Assembly (NCBI RefSeq): GCF_003990915.1
Contig: NZ_BHXQ01000004.1
Location: 1 to 64,000, forward strand
DNA from: Chryseotalea sanaruensis
Lineage (GTDB): Bacteria > Bacteroidota > Bacteroidia > Cytophagales > Cyclobacteriaceae
Reading direction: 5' to 3'
Length of the DNA stretch: 64,000 nucleotides
Part shown: positions 33,191 through 43,843 of the stretch, piece by piece
Position numbering within the stretch: position 1 is the first letter of the stretch
Layout: each line of letters begins with the position of its first letter
Position numbers and translations under genes: made by a program
The notes under the pieces: model-generated
Told to the model about the DNA's origin: nothing
What the model saw: only the letters and a program-made list of their open reading frames with translations
The model's database searches: none

Positions 33191-35914
33191 ATGGATAAGT
33201 TCTCTTATATATCAAATGCAGATGTTGGCTACTTAGACCAACTCTTTCAAAGCTACAAAGCTGACCCACAATCTGTAGACCCCACTTGGCAGAAGTTTTT
33301 TGAGGGATATGAATTTTCTCAACAGCGCTATGGCGAAAACGGTTCTTCGGGAGCAGACTCTTTAAGTGTGAAGGAAACACAGGTGCGAAACCTGATTTTT
33401 GCTTACCGTTCTTTTGGTCACCTTAAATCAAAGACCAACCCAGTGCGTGAGCGCAGAAACCATAACGTTCAGCTAGATCATAAAACTTTTGGTTTAACAG
33501 ATGCAGATTTGGATGCTGAGTTTGATGTGGCTGCCGAAATTGGTATGCAACGCACATCGCTTCGTAAAATAATTGAACGCCTTCAGGATATATATGTAGG
33601 GCCAATTGGTTTCGAATACAACTTCATCCGTAATGATGATGTGCGTAGCTGGTTTATTGAAAAAATAGAGAAAGGGTACTTCAATTATAATCCTTCACAG
33701 GATGAGAAGAAACGCATTCTTGCAAAACTGAATGAAGCTGTTGTTTTTGAAAACTTTTTGCACACGAAGTTTTTAGGACAAAAGCGTTTCTCTTTAGAAG
33801 GAGGTGAAAACACAATTCCAGCCTTGCATGAAATAATTAACAAGTCGGCTGAGCTTGGGGTAAAAGAAGTAGTGATTGGTATGGCCCACCGTGGTCGCCT
33901 CAACGTACTGTCTAATATTCTTGGTAAAACCTACGAACAGATTTTTACAGAATTTGAGGGTAATGTAAATCCTGATAACCTTACGATGGGTGATGGTGAT
34001 GTAAAATATCACTTAGGATATGCAAGTCATATTGCAACGCCTTCCGGAAATAAGATATATGTGAAACTAACACCTAACCCTTCACATTTAGAAGCGGTTG
34101 ATCCTTTGGTGTTGGGTTACACACGCGGTCAGATAGATGATGAATATGGAGGAGATTTACGTAAGGCAATGGCGATCCTCATTCACGGTGATGCAGCTGT
34201 AGCAGGACAAGGTATAGTGTACGAAACACTTCAGATGTCTGGACTGCCTGGTTATACTACAGGTGGCACTATTCACTTTGTTATTAACAACCAGGTAGGT
34301 TTTACCACCGATTATGATGATGCTCGTACTTCTATTTATTGTACAGATATTGCCAAGATTGTAGATGCACCTGTGCTTCATGTAAATGGTGACGATGCAG
34401 AGGCTGTGAATTTTGCCGCTAACCTATCAGTTGAGTATCGTCAAAAATTTGGTAAAGATATCTTCATCGACTTATTATGTTACCGAAGACATGGTCATAA
34501 TGAAAGTGATGAACCTAAATTTACACAACCGAAATTGTACAACATTATAGCCAAGCATCCAAACCCGCGCGAAGTGTATGTGAAACGCCTGGTGGAACGT
34601 GGTGATGTTGATGCTGCAATAGCAGATGACTTAGATGCCAAATTCAGGAATCAGTTGCAAGACAGGTTGAATGAAGTAAAACAAAAGCCCCTTCCTTACA
34701 AACCACAAAAAGTCGAAGAGGAATGGAATCATATGCGCTGGGCTAAGGCGGAAGATTTTGAACAATCTCCTGATACAAGTATAAAGCCTGCATTAATAGA
34801 AAAAGTAGGAAAGGCGTTAACTACTATTCCGGAAGGGTTTAAGCCATTAAAGCAAATTGAAAAATTATTGAAAGACCGTAAGGCGGCTTTCTTCGATGAT
34901 AAAGTGTTGGGCTGGGCAGAAGCAGAATTGCTGGCTTATGGCTCGTTAATCGCTGAGAAAATTCCTGTTCGTATGTCTGGTCAGGATGTAAAGCGTGGTA
35001 CTTTTTCTCATCGTCATGCTTATTTCTTTGACGCGAATACGAATACACCATACTGCGGATTAGATAATATAGAGCAAGGTCAGGCGAAGTTTCATATTTA
35101 CAACTCCTTATTATCAGAGTTTGGTGTGCTAGGTTTTGAATATGGCTACTCCATGTCAACACCAAATGCACTTGTAATATGGGAGGCACAGTTTGGTGAT
35201 TTTGCCAACGGTGCCCAGGTAATGATCGATCAATTTTTGTCGAGTGCAGAATCGAAATGGCAAAGACAAAATGGAACAGTGATGTTATTGCCACACGGCT
35301 ATGAAGGTCAGGGGCCTGAACACTCCAACGCACGTCCTGAGCGCTTCCTGCAATTGGCTGCCGAAAACAACATGGTTGTGGCTAACTTGACAACATCAGC
35401 CAACATATTCCACTTATTACGCAGACAAGTAATGTGGGAATTCCGTAAGCCATGTGTGGTGATGTCGCCTAAGTCATTACTGCGACACGAAGGCGTGGCT
35501 TCTCCTATGAAAGATTTTACATCCGGCACATTTAAAGAGGTGCTTGATGATCCGAATGCTGTGGCAAAAGATGTGAAGCGAGTAATTCTTTGTTCAGGTA
35601 AAATTTTCTTCGACTTACAGGAAGTTCAGCAAAAGAAAAAAATTAAGGATGCAGCAATTGTTCGTCTTGAGCAGTTACACCCATTCCCTGAAAAACAATT
35701 AGGTGCTGTATTGAAGAAATACAAAAATGCGAAATTGGTTTGGGCACAAGAAGAACCGGCAAACATGGGTTATTGGAGTTACATACTTCGTTTCATGTCC
35801 AAAGCAGGTTTAGATCTGGTAGCACGCAAACCAAGTGCTTCACCAGCCACAGGTTATTCTAAAGTTCATAAAATTGAACAAGATAAAATTGTAAACCAGG
35901 CTTTTGAAATTTAA
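33191..35914 (+). CDS. sucA: 2-oxoglutarate dehydrogenase E1
   Basis: Thiamine-diphosphate-dependent decarboxylase of the TCA-cycle 2-oxoglutarate dehydrogenase complex. The 907-aa length is normal. The N-terminal DKFSYISNADVGYLDQLFQSYKADPQSVDPTWQKFFEGY is the E2-binding segment. KFLGQKRFSLEGGENTIPALHEI, GMAHRGRLNVLSNILGK, HLGYASH, NPSHLEAVDPLVLG, the diphosphate-binding IHGDAAVAGQGIVYETLQMSGLPGYTTGGTIHFVINNQVGFTT and HGHNESDEP follow. The transketolase-like C-terminal half has HGYEGQGPEHSNARPERFLQL. E1, E2 and E3 genes are consecutive. Confidence 0.97.
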   Translation: MDKFSYISNADVGYLDQLFQSYKADPQSVDPTWQKFFEGYEFSQQRYGENGSSGADSLSVKETQVRNLIFAYRSFGHLKSKTNPVRERRNHNVQLDHKTFGLTDADLDAEFDVAAEIGMQRTSLRKIIERLQDIYVGPIGFEYNFIRNDDVRSWFIEKIEKGYFNYNPSQDEKKRILAKLNEAVVFENFLHTKFLGQKRFSLEGGENTIPALHEIINKSAELGVKEVVIGMAHRGRLNVLSNILGKTYEQIFTEFEGNVNPDNLTMGDGDVKYHLGYASHIATPSGNKIYVKLTPNPSHLEAVDPLVLGYTRGQIDDEYGGDLRKAMAILIHGDAAVAGQGIVYETLQMSGLPGYTTGGTIHFVINNQVGFTTDYDDARTSIYCTDIAKIVDAPVLHVNGDDAEAVNFAANLSVEYRQKFGKDIFIDLLCYRRHGHNESDEPKFTQPKLYNIIAKHPNPREVYVKRLVERGDVDAAIADDLDAKFRNQLQDRLNEVKQKPLPYKPQKVEEEWNHMRWAKAEDFEQSPDTSIKPALIEKVGKALTTIPEGFKPLKQIEKLLKDRKAAFFDDKVLGWAEAELLAYGSLIAEKIPVRMSGQDVKRGTFSHRHAYFFDANTNTPYCGLDNIEQGQAKFHIYNSLLSEFGVLGFEYGYSMSTPNALVIWEAQFGDFANGAQVMIDQFLSSAESKWQRQNGTVMLLPHGYEGQGPEHSNARPERFLQLAAENNMVVANLTTSANIFHLLRRQVMWEFRKPCVVMSPKSLLRHEGVASPMKDFTSGTFKEVLDDPNAVAKDVKRVILCSGKIFFDLQEVQQKKKIKDAAIVRLEQLHPFPEKQLGAVLKKYKNAKLVWAQEEPANMGYWSYILRFMSKAGLDLVARKPSASPATGYSKVHKIEQDKIVNQAFEI

Positions 35915-35997
35915 AAGACATAAGTATAGAGTAGCAAGACGCAAGACTTCTCTGTAGAATTTGAAATAATAAATCTGAAATTTTAAAATATTTAAAA

Positions 35998-37539
35998 ATG
36001 GCAATCCAAGTAAAAGTACCTACTGTAGGCGAGTCGATTACAGAAGTAACCATCGCCAACTGGCTTAAGAAGGATGGCGATGTTGTGAAGATGGACGAGA
36101 TCATTGCTGAGTTGGAATCAGACAAAGCAACTTTTGAATTAACGGCTCCGCAAGCAGGCACATTAAAATTAGTAAAACAGCAAGGTGATGTTGTACCCAT
36201 TGGCGAGTTGATTTGTGAGATAGCAGATGGAGGAACTGCTGCAGCACCTGCACCTAAAGCAGAAAGTGCTTCTGCACCAGCCGCACCTCAAGCAACATCC
36301 TCAGCAGCAGCTACGCCAAAAGCAACTGGTGCAATAAAGGAGATGAAAGTGCCTGCTGTAGGTGAATCGATTACTGAAGTAACCATTTCAACATGGTTAA
36401 AGAAGGATGGCGATTTTGTAAAACTAGATGAAATTATTGCTGAAGTAGAATCAGATAAAGCAACTTTTGAATTACCTGCAGAAGCAAATGGTATTTTAAA
36501 AATTGTTGCAAAAGAAAAAGAGACATTACCCATTGGTGGTTTGATCTGTAAGATTGAGGTAATGGAAGGTGCTCCAGCGGAAGCACCTAAAGCTACAGGA
36601 GGAGCTGCACCTGCTCCACAAGCTGTTACTAGCGGCAGTAGTTACGCAGCTGGTCATGCATCACCTGCAGCGGCTAAGTTATTAGACGAAAAAGGTATTG
36701 CTTCAGGCAACGTACAGGGTACTGGTGTTGGAGGACGCATAACCAAAGAAGATGCCATGAAGGCGCAACAAGCAGCTCCGGCATCAGCAAGTAAGCCTGC
36801 TGCACCAGCCTCAGCTCCAGTAATAACAGGAGGAGGTAGCAGAGATAAGCGCTCAGAGAAAATGACTTCATTGCGCAAAACAATTGCTAAACGTCTTGTA
36901 TCTGTAAAAAATGAAACAGCCATGCTTACTACTTTTAATGAAGTAGACATGAAGCCTGTGATGGAGTTGCGTTCAAAGTATAAAGATAAGTTTAAAGAAA
37001 AATACGGTGTTGGTTTAGGCTTTATGTCTTTCTTCACAACAGCAGTTTGTATTGCGTTGAAAGAATGGCCAGCTGTTAATGCACAAATCAATGGTGAAGA
37101 GATTGTGTATCATAACTATTGTGATGTAGCTATAGCCGTATCTACACCGCGAGGTTTAGTTGTGCCTGTTATTCGCAATGCAGAATCGTTATCATTCGAT
37201 CAGATTGAGAACGAAGTAATTCGTTTGGCTACTAAAGGCAGAGATGGAAAATTATCAATTGAAGAAATGCAAGGCGGCACTTTTACCATTACAAATGGTG
37301 GTGTGTTTGGTTCAATGCTTTCTACACCTATTATAAATGCACCGCAATCGGCCATTTTAGGGATGCACAATATTGTTGAGCGACCAGTAGTGAAAAATGG
37401 AGAAATTGTAATTCGCCCGATTATGTACCTGGCATTATCATATGATCACCGCATTGTTGATGGTCGTGAGTCGGTTAGCTTCCTGGTGCGTGTGAAAGAA
37501 TTACTTGAAGATCCGGGAAGATTGATTTTGGGAGTTTAA
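35998..37539 (+). CDS. odhB: Dihydrolipoyl succinyltransferase E2, two lipoyl domains
   Basis: Core E2 of the 2-oxoglutarate dehydrogenase complex. The 513-aa protein has two nearly identical lipoyl domains, around residues 1-77 (lipoyl lysine K43) and 113-190 (K154), each in ESDKATFEL; a peripheral-subunit-binding domain near 220-260 ([20 protein letters not shown]) and the catalytic domain 285-513 with the [16 protein letters not shown] motif. Alanine/proline-rich linkers join the domains. The two-lipoyl form is unlike the one-lipoyl E2 of E. coli and may be a lineage feature. It is 83 bp after sucA and 67 bp before lpdA. Confidence 0.95.
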   Translation: MAIQVKVPTVGESITEVTIANWLKKDGDVVKMDEIIAELESDKATFELTAPQAGTLKLVKQQGDVVPIGELICEIADGGTAAAPAPKAESASAPAAPQATSSAAATPKATGAIKEMKVPAVGESITEVTISTWLKKDGDFVKLDEIIAEVESDKATFELPAEANGILKIVAKEKETLPIGGLICKIEVMEGAPAEAPKATGGAAPAPQAVTSGSSYAAGHASPAAAKLLDEKGIASGNVQGTGVGGRITKEDAMKAQQAAPASASKPAAPASAPVITGGGSRDKRSEKMTSLRKTIAKRLVSVKNETAMLTTFNEVDMKPVMELRSKYKDKFKEKYGVGLGFMSFFTTAVCIALKEWPAVNAQINGEEIVYHNYCDVAIAVSTPRGLVVPVIRNAESLSFDQIENEVIRLATKGRDGKLSIEEMQGGTFTITNGGVFGSMLSTPIINAPQSAILGMHNIVERPVVKNGEIVIRPIMYLALSYDHRIVDGRESVSFLVRVKELLEDPGRLILGV

Positions 37540-37606
37540 GACAACAACCCTTTTTGAAGATAGAGAATTTGAAATTTGATATTTGGAACTAGAAATTTAA
37601 TTAGTG

Positions 37607-39004
37607 ATGCAATACAACGTAGTAGTTATCGGCTCAGGCCCTGGTGGATATGTAGCAGCCATTCGTTGCGCTCAACTGGGAATGAAAGTAGCCATCGTTG
37701 AAAAATACAATACTTTAGGTGGAACCTGTTTAAATGTAGGATGTATACCATCCAAAGCATTACTGGACTCATCTGAGCATTTTCACAATGCTGCGCATAC
37801 TTTTAAAGAACACGGCATTGATATCAATGCACCCAAGGTTAACATTGGGCAAATGATTAAACGCAAAGGCGATGTTGTAAAAGCTAATGTTGATGGTATT
37901 GCCTATCTAATGAAAAAGAACAAGATTGATGTTCACACAGGTGTAGGCTCTTTTGTTGATAAGAATACAATTAAAGTTACTAACGATGGTAAGGAAACAA
38001 CCCTTACCGCAGAAAAAGTAATTATCGCAACGGGTTCTAAACCTACACCACTTCCTTTCGCAGCTTTCGATAAAAAGAAAATTATCTCCAGCACTGAGGC
38101 ACTTGAATTAAAAGAAGTGCCCAAGCACATGATTGTAATTGGTGGCGGTGTAATCGGTATGGAATTAGGTTCTGTATATGCACGTATCGGTGCTAAAGTT
38201 ACGGTAGTTGAATTTTTGGATAGCTTAATTCCAACCATGGATGGGACCATGGGTAAGGAATTGCAAAAAGCAACCAAGAAGTTGGGCATGGATTTTTACC
38301 TCGGCCATAAAGTGACAGCAGTAGAAAACAAAGGCAAAGAAGTAATTGTAAAAGCAGAACCAAAAAATGGTGGAGCAGCAATTGAATTGAAGGGAGATTA
38401 TTGTTTAGTAAGTATTGGTCGTAGACCCTATACGGATGGCTTGGGATTGGAGAAGGTAGGTATAGAATTAGACAAAGGTAAAATTCCAGTTGACGATCAT
38501 TTAAAAACTAAGGTAGATAACATTTATGCCATTGGTGATGTAGTGCGTGGCGCTATGTTAGCACACAAGGCTGAAGAAGAAGGCGTAATGGTAGCAGAAC
38601 AAATGGCAGGACAGAAGCCACACATTAATTATAATTTAATTCCTGGCGTTGTATACACCTGGCCTGAAGTGGCGAGTGTAGGTTACACTGAAGAACAATT
38701 AAAAGAACAAGGTCGTGCATACAAAACTGGAAGCTTCCCTTACAAGGCTTTAGGGCGTGCGCGTGCGAGTATGGACTTAGATGGTTTAGTAAAAATACTA
38801 GCGGATAAGACTACAGATGAAATTTTAGGTATTCATATCATTGGTGCAAGAGCCGCGGATATGATTGCGGCCGGAGTGGTTGCCATGGAGTACCGCGCTT
38901 CAGCTGAAGATGTTTCGAGAATGAGTCATGCACACCCGACTTACATGGAAGCTGTGAAGGAAGCTTGCTTAGCAGCAACAGCCAACAGACCACTTCATAT
39001 GTAA
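37607..39004 (+). CDS. lpdA: Dihydrolipoyl dehydrogenase E3
   Basis: FAD enzyme that reoxidises the lipoyl arm using NAD+. The 465-aa protein has the N-terminal GSGPGGYVAAIRCAQLG FAD motif, the redox disulfide in GGTCLNVGCIPSKALL, the NAD-binding VIGGGVIGMELGSVYARIG, and the C-terminal HAHPTYMEAVKEA with the catalytic histidine. An ATG directly follows an in-frame GTG, and the ATG at 37607 is preferred. It completes the E1-E2-E3 cluster and could also serve pyruvate dehydrogenase. Confidence 0.96.
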   Translation: MQYNVVVIGSGPGGYVAAIRCAQLGMKVAIVEKYNTLGGTCLNVGCIPSKALLDSSEHFHNAAHTFKEHGIDINAPKVNIGQMIKRKGDVVKANVDGIAYLMKKNKIDVHTGVGSFVDKNTIKVTNDGKETTLTAEKVIIATGSKPTPLPFAAFDKKKIISSTEALELKEVPKHMIVIGGGVIGMELGSVYARIGAKVTVVEFLDSLIPTMDGTMGKELQKATKKLGMDFYLGHKVTAVENKGKEVIVKAEPKNGGAAIELKGDYCLVSIGRRPYTDGLGLEKVGIELDKGKIPVDDHLKTKVDNIYAIGDVVRGAMLAHKAEEEGVMVAEQMAGQKPHINYNLIPGVVYTWPEVASVGYTEEQLKEQGRAYKTGSFPYKALGRARASMDLDGLVKILADKTTDEILGIHIIGARAADMIAAGVVAMEYRASAEDVSRMSHAHPTYMEAVKEACLAATANRPLHM

Positions 39005-39018
39005 ACAAACATTTTCTG

Positions 39019-39504
39019 TTTTGCCACGGATTTCGCTGATGAACACAGATTTTGATGGGGACTTCCCTTTGAAAGAAGAGACTTATCGAATCATTGGTAT
39101 CTGTATGGAAGTTCACAGGGTATTAGGACATGGCTTCTCGGAGATTGTCTACAAAGATGCTATGGAGCTGGAGATAAAAACGAAGAATATTTTCTTTGAG
39201 AGAGAGAAGGAATTTCTGATTGATTATAAAGGCACCATTCTGAATCACATTTTTTTCGCAGGTTTTATTATTGAATCTAATATTATAGTAGAAGTCAAGG
39301 CTGCAGAAGGAGGAATGCCGGATGCAAACATTGCCCAGACAATTAACTACCTAAAAGCTTCGGATGCAAGGTTGGTTTGTTGATTAATTTTGGAAGGAGA
39401 AAATTGGAATACAAGCGCTTGATTTATTGATTAAAATTTAAAATGCTCACAGTGATTACCAAATAAAATCATCTGTGAGCATTCGTGTTATCTGTGGCAA
39501 AAAA
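39019..39504. repeat. Imperfect inverted repeats flanking a GxxExxY gene
   Basis: The left arm 39019-39053 begins TTTTGCCACGGATTTCGCTG and the right arm 39465-39504 ends ATCTGTGGCAAAAAA. Read in inverse they share TTTTGCCAC-GA at the outer edge and CACAGAT-TTT at the inner edge over about 35-40 nt with several mismatches. The left arm contains the start codon and first codons of the GxxExxY gene. A separate hairpin lies just inside the right arm at 39441-39484 (AATGCTCACAG and CTGTGAGCATT). The layout suggests a small mobile or repeat-borne unit. Confidence 0.6.
39039..39383 (+). CDS. GxxExxY protein (PD-(D/E)xK superfamily)
   Basis: A 114-aa protein from ATG 39039 with the family core EETYRIIGICMEVHRVLGHGFSEIVYKDAME (the GxxExxY element reads GFSEIVY), FEREKEFLIDYKG and the nuclease-fold motif IIVEVKAAEGG, followed by AQTINYLKAS. 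GxxExxY proteins belong to the PDDEXK_3 group; their biological role is unknown. The catalytic-type acidic/lysine residues (E and K in VEVKA) are present. It overlaps the left inverted-repeat arm, as such genes often do in this phylum by my recollection. An in-frame start at 39021 lies inside the arm. Confidence 0.85.
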   Translation: MNTDFDGDFPLKEETYRIIGICMEVHRVLGHGFSEIVYKDAMELEIKTKNIFFEREKEFLIDYKGTILNHIFFAGFIIESNIIVEVKAAEGGMPDANIAQTINYLKASDARLVC

Positions 39505-39514
39505 CTATTATTCC

Positions 39515-40681
39515 TTAAACTTTGCGCAGATAATAATTAACAGAACTACGCATTAGCACCACAAGAACTAAGGGCATTAAATCAAGATTTAGTTGCTGAG
39601 GTAAAAAAAACCAGAACAATATTGAGATAGACAGTATAACATCGTAAATACGGAAGTATTTAATCAACCACCCTCTATCTTTAAATAAAGCAAAAGCCAC
39701 CACCAAGTGAAGAGGAAAAGCCCAAAGCAAATTAAAGTTTACAGCTGCTGCCTTGTGATCTGTAAAGAACCACAAAAAGAAAAGTAAGCAACCTACCAAA
39801 CCAAGTATTCCAAAGAGCAAAGCATCAAACCATTTGCTTAATTTTTTTCTTCTGAAGTCCCAGATACTTAATGCTAAAACTAAAATTGCAAACACTATAA
39901 AAACGATAAGCGGATGAAACAGGCTTGACTTTGTTTCTTCCTCACGACTTTCGTAAATGCTTATTGTTTCACTAACTAAGGGCACAGAGCCAATAGTAGC
40001 GTGGTTAAAACCTGACTCTATATAGTCTGGTAAAAACATATATTCATCAGGACTAGCTTTTTTATCCATCGGTAAACCCAGACAAATATCAATACCTAAA
40101 TCTCCCCAGGGCTGTTGTGCTAAATAGATATCTGTTAAATCTCTGATAGAATAATCAGTCTGCACATAAGAACCATCAAACTTTACGCTATCGCCAAAAA
40201 CAGTAAGCATTACATCCCTAACCTTAGTAGCGCAGTTGTTATAGAAATAATCGTAACGGTAGTTTTGATTTTCGGGTAAGCTATTCCATTGCAGGTAGTC
40301 GAACAGTTTTTGTTTTTGCGCTTGACTCAGGTTTAGTTTTTGTGCGTGTATATATCGGTTGTGATAAATATAATAATCCCTGAAACGCTCATAGTCGTGT
40401 ACTCCGAGTTTATAATAGAGGTAGCCGCGAGCAAAATTCAGGTAAAAGTTAGGTTGATCGAAATCGAACACTCCCCAGTTATAAATATCGTCTAGACCCT
40501 CCGTTGTATCAACAACCCTTATGGCGCTGTGTCCAAAGGCAGAATAAAGTTCACCCTGGTAAGGACCTAGTGTTAAAACATAGATTTCTGCGTTTTCGGA
40601 TAATTTTTCCTGAGCCCGCAGATTATGCGTCACGCATAAGAAGGCCACTAAGGCAAAGAAATGGATAACTGTTTTAGGCAT
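39515..40681 (-). CDS. DUF4105 (Lnb-like N-terminal) membrane protein
   Basis: The 388-aa protein has a signal peptide (MPKTVIHFFALVAFLCVTHNLRAQ), a DUF4105 region (about 28-175) with LGPYQGELYSAFGHSAIRVVD, IYNWGVFDFDQPNFYLNFARG and NCATKVRDVM, where histidine and cysteine residues suggest a thiol-peptidase-like fold, and four C-terminal hydrophobic segments (about 252-275, 288-308, 315-335, 350-375). DUF4105 is related to the N-terminal periplasmic domain of lacto-N-biosidase (Lnb) chaperones, but no substrate can be named. Confidence 0.8.
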   Translation of the reverse strand: MPKTVIHFFALVAFLCVTHNLRAQEKLSENAEIYVLTLGPYQGELYSAFGHSAIRVVDTTEGLDDIYNWGVFDFDQPNFYLNFARGYLYYKLGVHDYERFRDYYIYHNRYIHAQKLNLSQAQKQKLFDYLQWNSLPENQNYRYDYFYNNCATKVRDVMLTVFGDSVKFDGSYVQTDYSIRDLTDIYLAQQPWGDLGIDICLGLPMDKKASPDEYMFLPDYIESGFNHATIGSVPLVSETISIYESREEETKSSLFHPLIVFIVFAILVLALSIWDFRRKKLSKWFDALLFGILGLVGCLLFFLWFFTDHKAAAVNFNLLWAFPLHLVVAFALFKDRGWLIKYFRIYDVILSISILFWFFLPQQLNLDLMPLVLVVLMRSSVNYYLRKV

Positions 40682-40846
40682 AGGAGTAATAATGTAATCT
40701 TAAAATTAAGGTGATTTACTGGATTTACCCCGCCAAATATTATGTAACCTATTTGGTGGTATGTTTTGGTTATTGAATGCAAACGTTGCCAGATTCAGAA
40801 TAAAATTTTTGATATTTACTTAATCTTAAACTAAAAACAATTTAAT

Positions 40847-43824
40847 ATGAAGAAAATTGTACTAATGTTAATTCTCGCAAGCCTGTGTGCACTAACCAGC
40901 ATATATGCACAGGAGCGAAGAATTTCAGGGAAGGTCACTTCAGCAGAGGATGGTACCGCTTTGCCAGGTGTAAACGTTGTTGTAAAAGGTACTGGAGCGG
41001 GAACAGTTACAGATGCAGAAGGGAACTTCGTTCTTCCTGTTACAGGCTCAGCGCAATACTTGATCTTTTCATTTATTGGGTTACAAACTCAGGAAGTTGC
41101 TATTGGTGATCAATCTGTAATTAACGTATCACTTTCTCTAGATGTAACACAACTCTCAGAGATTGTTGTTTCAGGCTTAGCTACCTCTGTTAAGAGATCA
41201 AATCTTGCTAATGCGGTAGGAACTGTTTCGGGTGATGAGCTAGCTGGTCGGACGGCAATTCAAACACTCGATGGCGGTTTACAGGGCAAAGTAACGGGCG
41301 CACAGATACTATCAAATTCAGGTGCACCTGGTGGCGGAATTTCAATTAAGTTGCGTGGTATTACCACAATAACTGGATCTTCTGAACCACTTTATATTGT
41401 TGATGGTGTTTATATGGATAACTCCGTTAATCAACCTGGTACAAACTCAGTAACTGGAGCAGCAGGTGGAGGAGCAGCCACTTCGAATCAAGATAATGGA
41501 GCAAATCGTATGGCAGATTTGGATCCAAATGATATAGCTAACATAGAAATTTTAAAAGGTGCTTCTGCTTCTGCTATTTACGGATCGCGGGCTAATGCAG
41601 GTGTTATACTAATAACCACAAAAAGAGGTTCAACTGGAAAGACAAACATTAGTTTTGGGCAGGATATAGGTGTAGCTAGCATACTCAATCCACTTGGAGT
41701 TCGCCCCTTTACATCATCTAGCGTGTTGGCAGATTTTGGGGCAGCAGCACAAGCTCAATACAATGCAGCAGCTACGGCAGGTAAATTGTATAATTACGAA
41801 GACGAAATGTATGGAGAAAAGGGTTTACTGCTTAACTCAAGGCTAACTTTGGCAGGAGGCAGCGATAAAACAAAATTCTTTATTGCAGGGAGTACAAAAG
41901 ATGAAGAAGGTATTATTAAAAATACTGGTTTTACACGTCAGTCTGTCCGTGCAAATATAGATCACAAAGTATCAGATTTATTAGATGTGAATATCTCTAC
42001 TAATTATATTCGCTCAACCACTAATCGTGGAGTAACAAATAACGATAATGCAGGGGTGTCGTATGGAGTTGCTCTTTCAGCCACATTACCGTGGCATGAG
42101 CTTCATCCAAATGCTCAAGGCATTTTCCGAATCACCCAGCCAACCCGTCAAACCCATTACAAACACGTGACAAATCCAGTGTAGGTGATGTGACAAATCG
42201 TTTTGTTATCGGGAGTGGCGCGAATTTTAATTTAATACGTAAAAGCAACTCCTTTCTTAAATTAAAATTAACAGGCGGAATAGATTACTATAACAATGAA
42301 TCTACCCTATATTTCCCAGAATACTTGCAGTTTACAGTTGGCAGGCAGGATGGATTATACTCCAGGGGTAATAATGTAACTTTCAATACAAATGCTTCAG
42401 CTTTTTTAATCTACAATACTTCCTTTAATCAGATTGACTTAACCTCATCAGTGGGAGTAAATCGTTTAGATCAAAGCAGAGAGCTTTTAACAACACAGGT
42501 TCAACAGTTAGTTTCAGGTCAGGCAAATCTTCAGCAAGGTGGAGCACTTAGTGTATTTAATAGGAAGTTGGATACACAAGATATTGGCTATGCTGCACAG
42601 CAGGAAGCAAATTGGCAAGATAAAATTATTGGAACCGCAAGTATTCGTTTAGATAAATCTTCTTTAAACGGTGATCCTAACAAGCTTTTTGCCTATCCAA
42701 AATTCTCGTTAGCAGCTAACCTAGCTAATTTTGAATTCTGGAATGTTGAATCAATAAATCAATTAAAATTAAGAGCTGCCTATGGTGAGGCTGGGGGTGT
42801 TCCTAATCCGAACCCGGTAACCCTTGCTCAATCAAAATTTACAATTTTGGGAGCTACCAATACTGGTGGCAACACAGGTTCTGTTATAGGAGCAATTCAG
42901 GGAGATCCTAATATTCAACCTGAACGTTCTAAAGAATTGGAACTTGGTTTTGATATTGGGTTGTTGAATAGTCGAATCAACCTTGAAGCAACCTACTATA
43001 ATAAAACAGTTGAGGACTTGATTTTGCAGGCTTCTTTGCCTCCATCTTCGGGTTTTACTAACCTTGTTACAAATTTAGGAGAACTTAAAAATACAGGAGT
43101 GGAGTTAGCTTTAAATGCTAATGTTGTGAACACCGATAAGGTAAAATGGAGTACCAACTTAAATTGGTGGAAGAATGTCTCTGAACTTACAAGATTGGAT
43201 GTTCCTGCATTTAATCCAGCTGGAGGAGGATTTGGAACGGGTCTTGGTACTGTTAGATTAGAACAAGGCAAATCATTGACACAAATAGTAGGAACCAAAG
43301 GCTCAGCTACGGTACAAGAGTTGGGTAACACAGCACCTGATTGGGAAATGTCATGGAATAACTCTGTTACTTTTTTGAAAAATTTTAGTTTCTCGATGTT
43401 GTGGCATTGGAAAAAGGGCGGTGAGAACATTAATCTTACTGGTCTCCTAACTGACTTTGGCGGATCTTCTTATAATTATGATCAAATAATATCTACTGGT
43501 GAACGCTTAGGTGATGCAAGGATTGCTGCATTTTTTAGTGGGCAAAACGCTGCTCTATATGTTGAAAATTCTGAATACATTAAACTAAGAGAGATCTCAT
43601 TATATTATTCAGTGCCAAAAACTGTTCTTACTTCAATGTTTAAAGATGCAATTCAACGTGTCAGAATTGGTGTGTCAGGTAATAACCTTTTATTATTCAG
43701 TGACTACTCCAGCTATGATCCTGAAGTTTCAAACTTTGGAAGTGGAGGAGTACTGGGTGGTGTAGAAGTAACTCCATTCCCAAATTCGAAAAGAATGTTC
43801 TTTCACATAGAGGTTGGATTTTAA
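40847..43824 (+). pseudogene. SusC/RagA TonB-dependent outer-membrane transporter, frameshifted
   Basis: Would encode about 992 aa. The first frame (40847-42184) holds a signal peptide (MKKIVLMLILASLCALTSIYAQ), a CarboxypepD_reg-like domain (RRISGKVTSAEDGTALPGV), the plug domain (LDGGLQGKVTGAQILSNSGAP, ADLDPNDIANIEILKGASAS) and the start of the barrel. At 42121-42126 the run CATTTT lacks one T compared with what is needed to read on as IFPNHPANP, so translation shifts and stops at 42184. The next frame continues the barrel to the final HIEVGF at 43824. A nutrient (glycan or other) importer with the SusD partner that follows. It may be a real pseudogene or a sequencing error. Confidence 0.88.
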
Positions 43825-43843
43825 CTCCTTAATGCAAAACATT

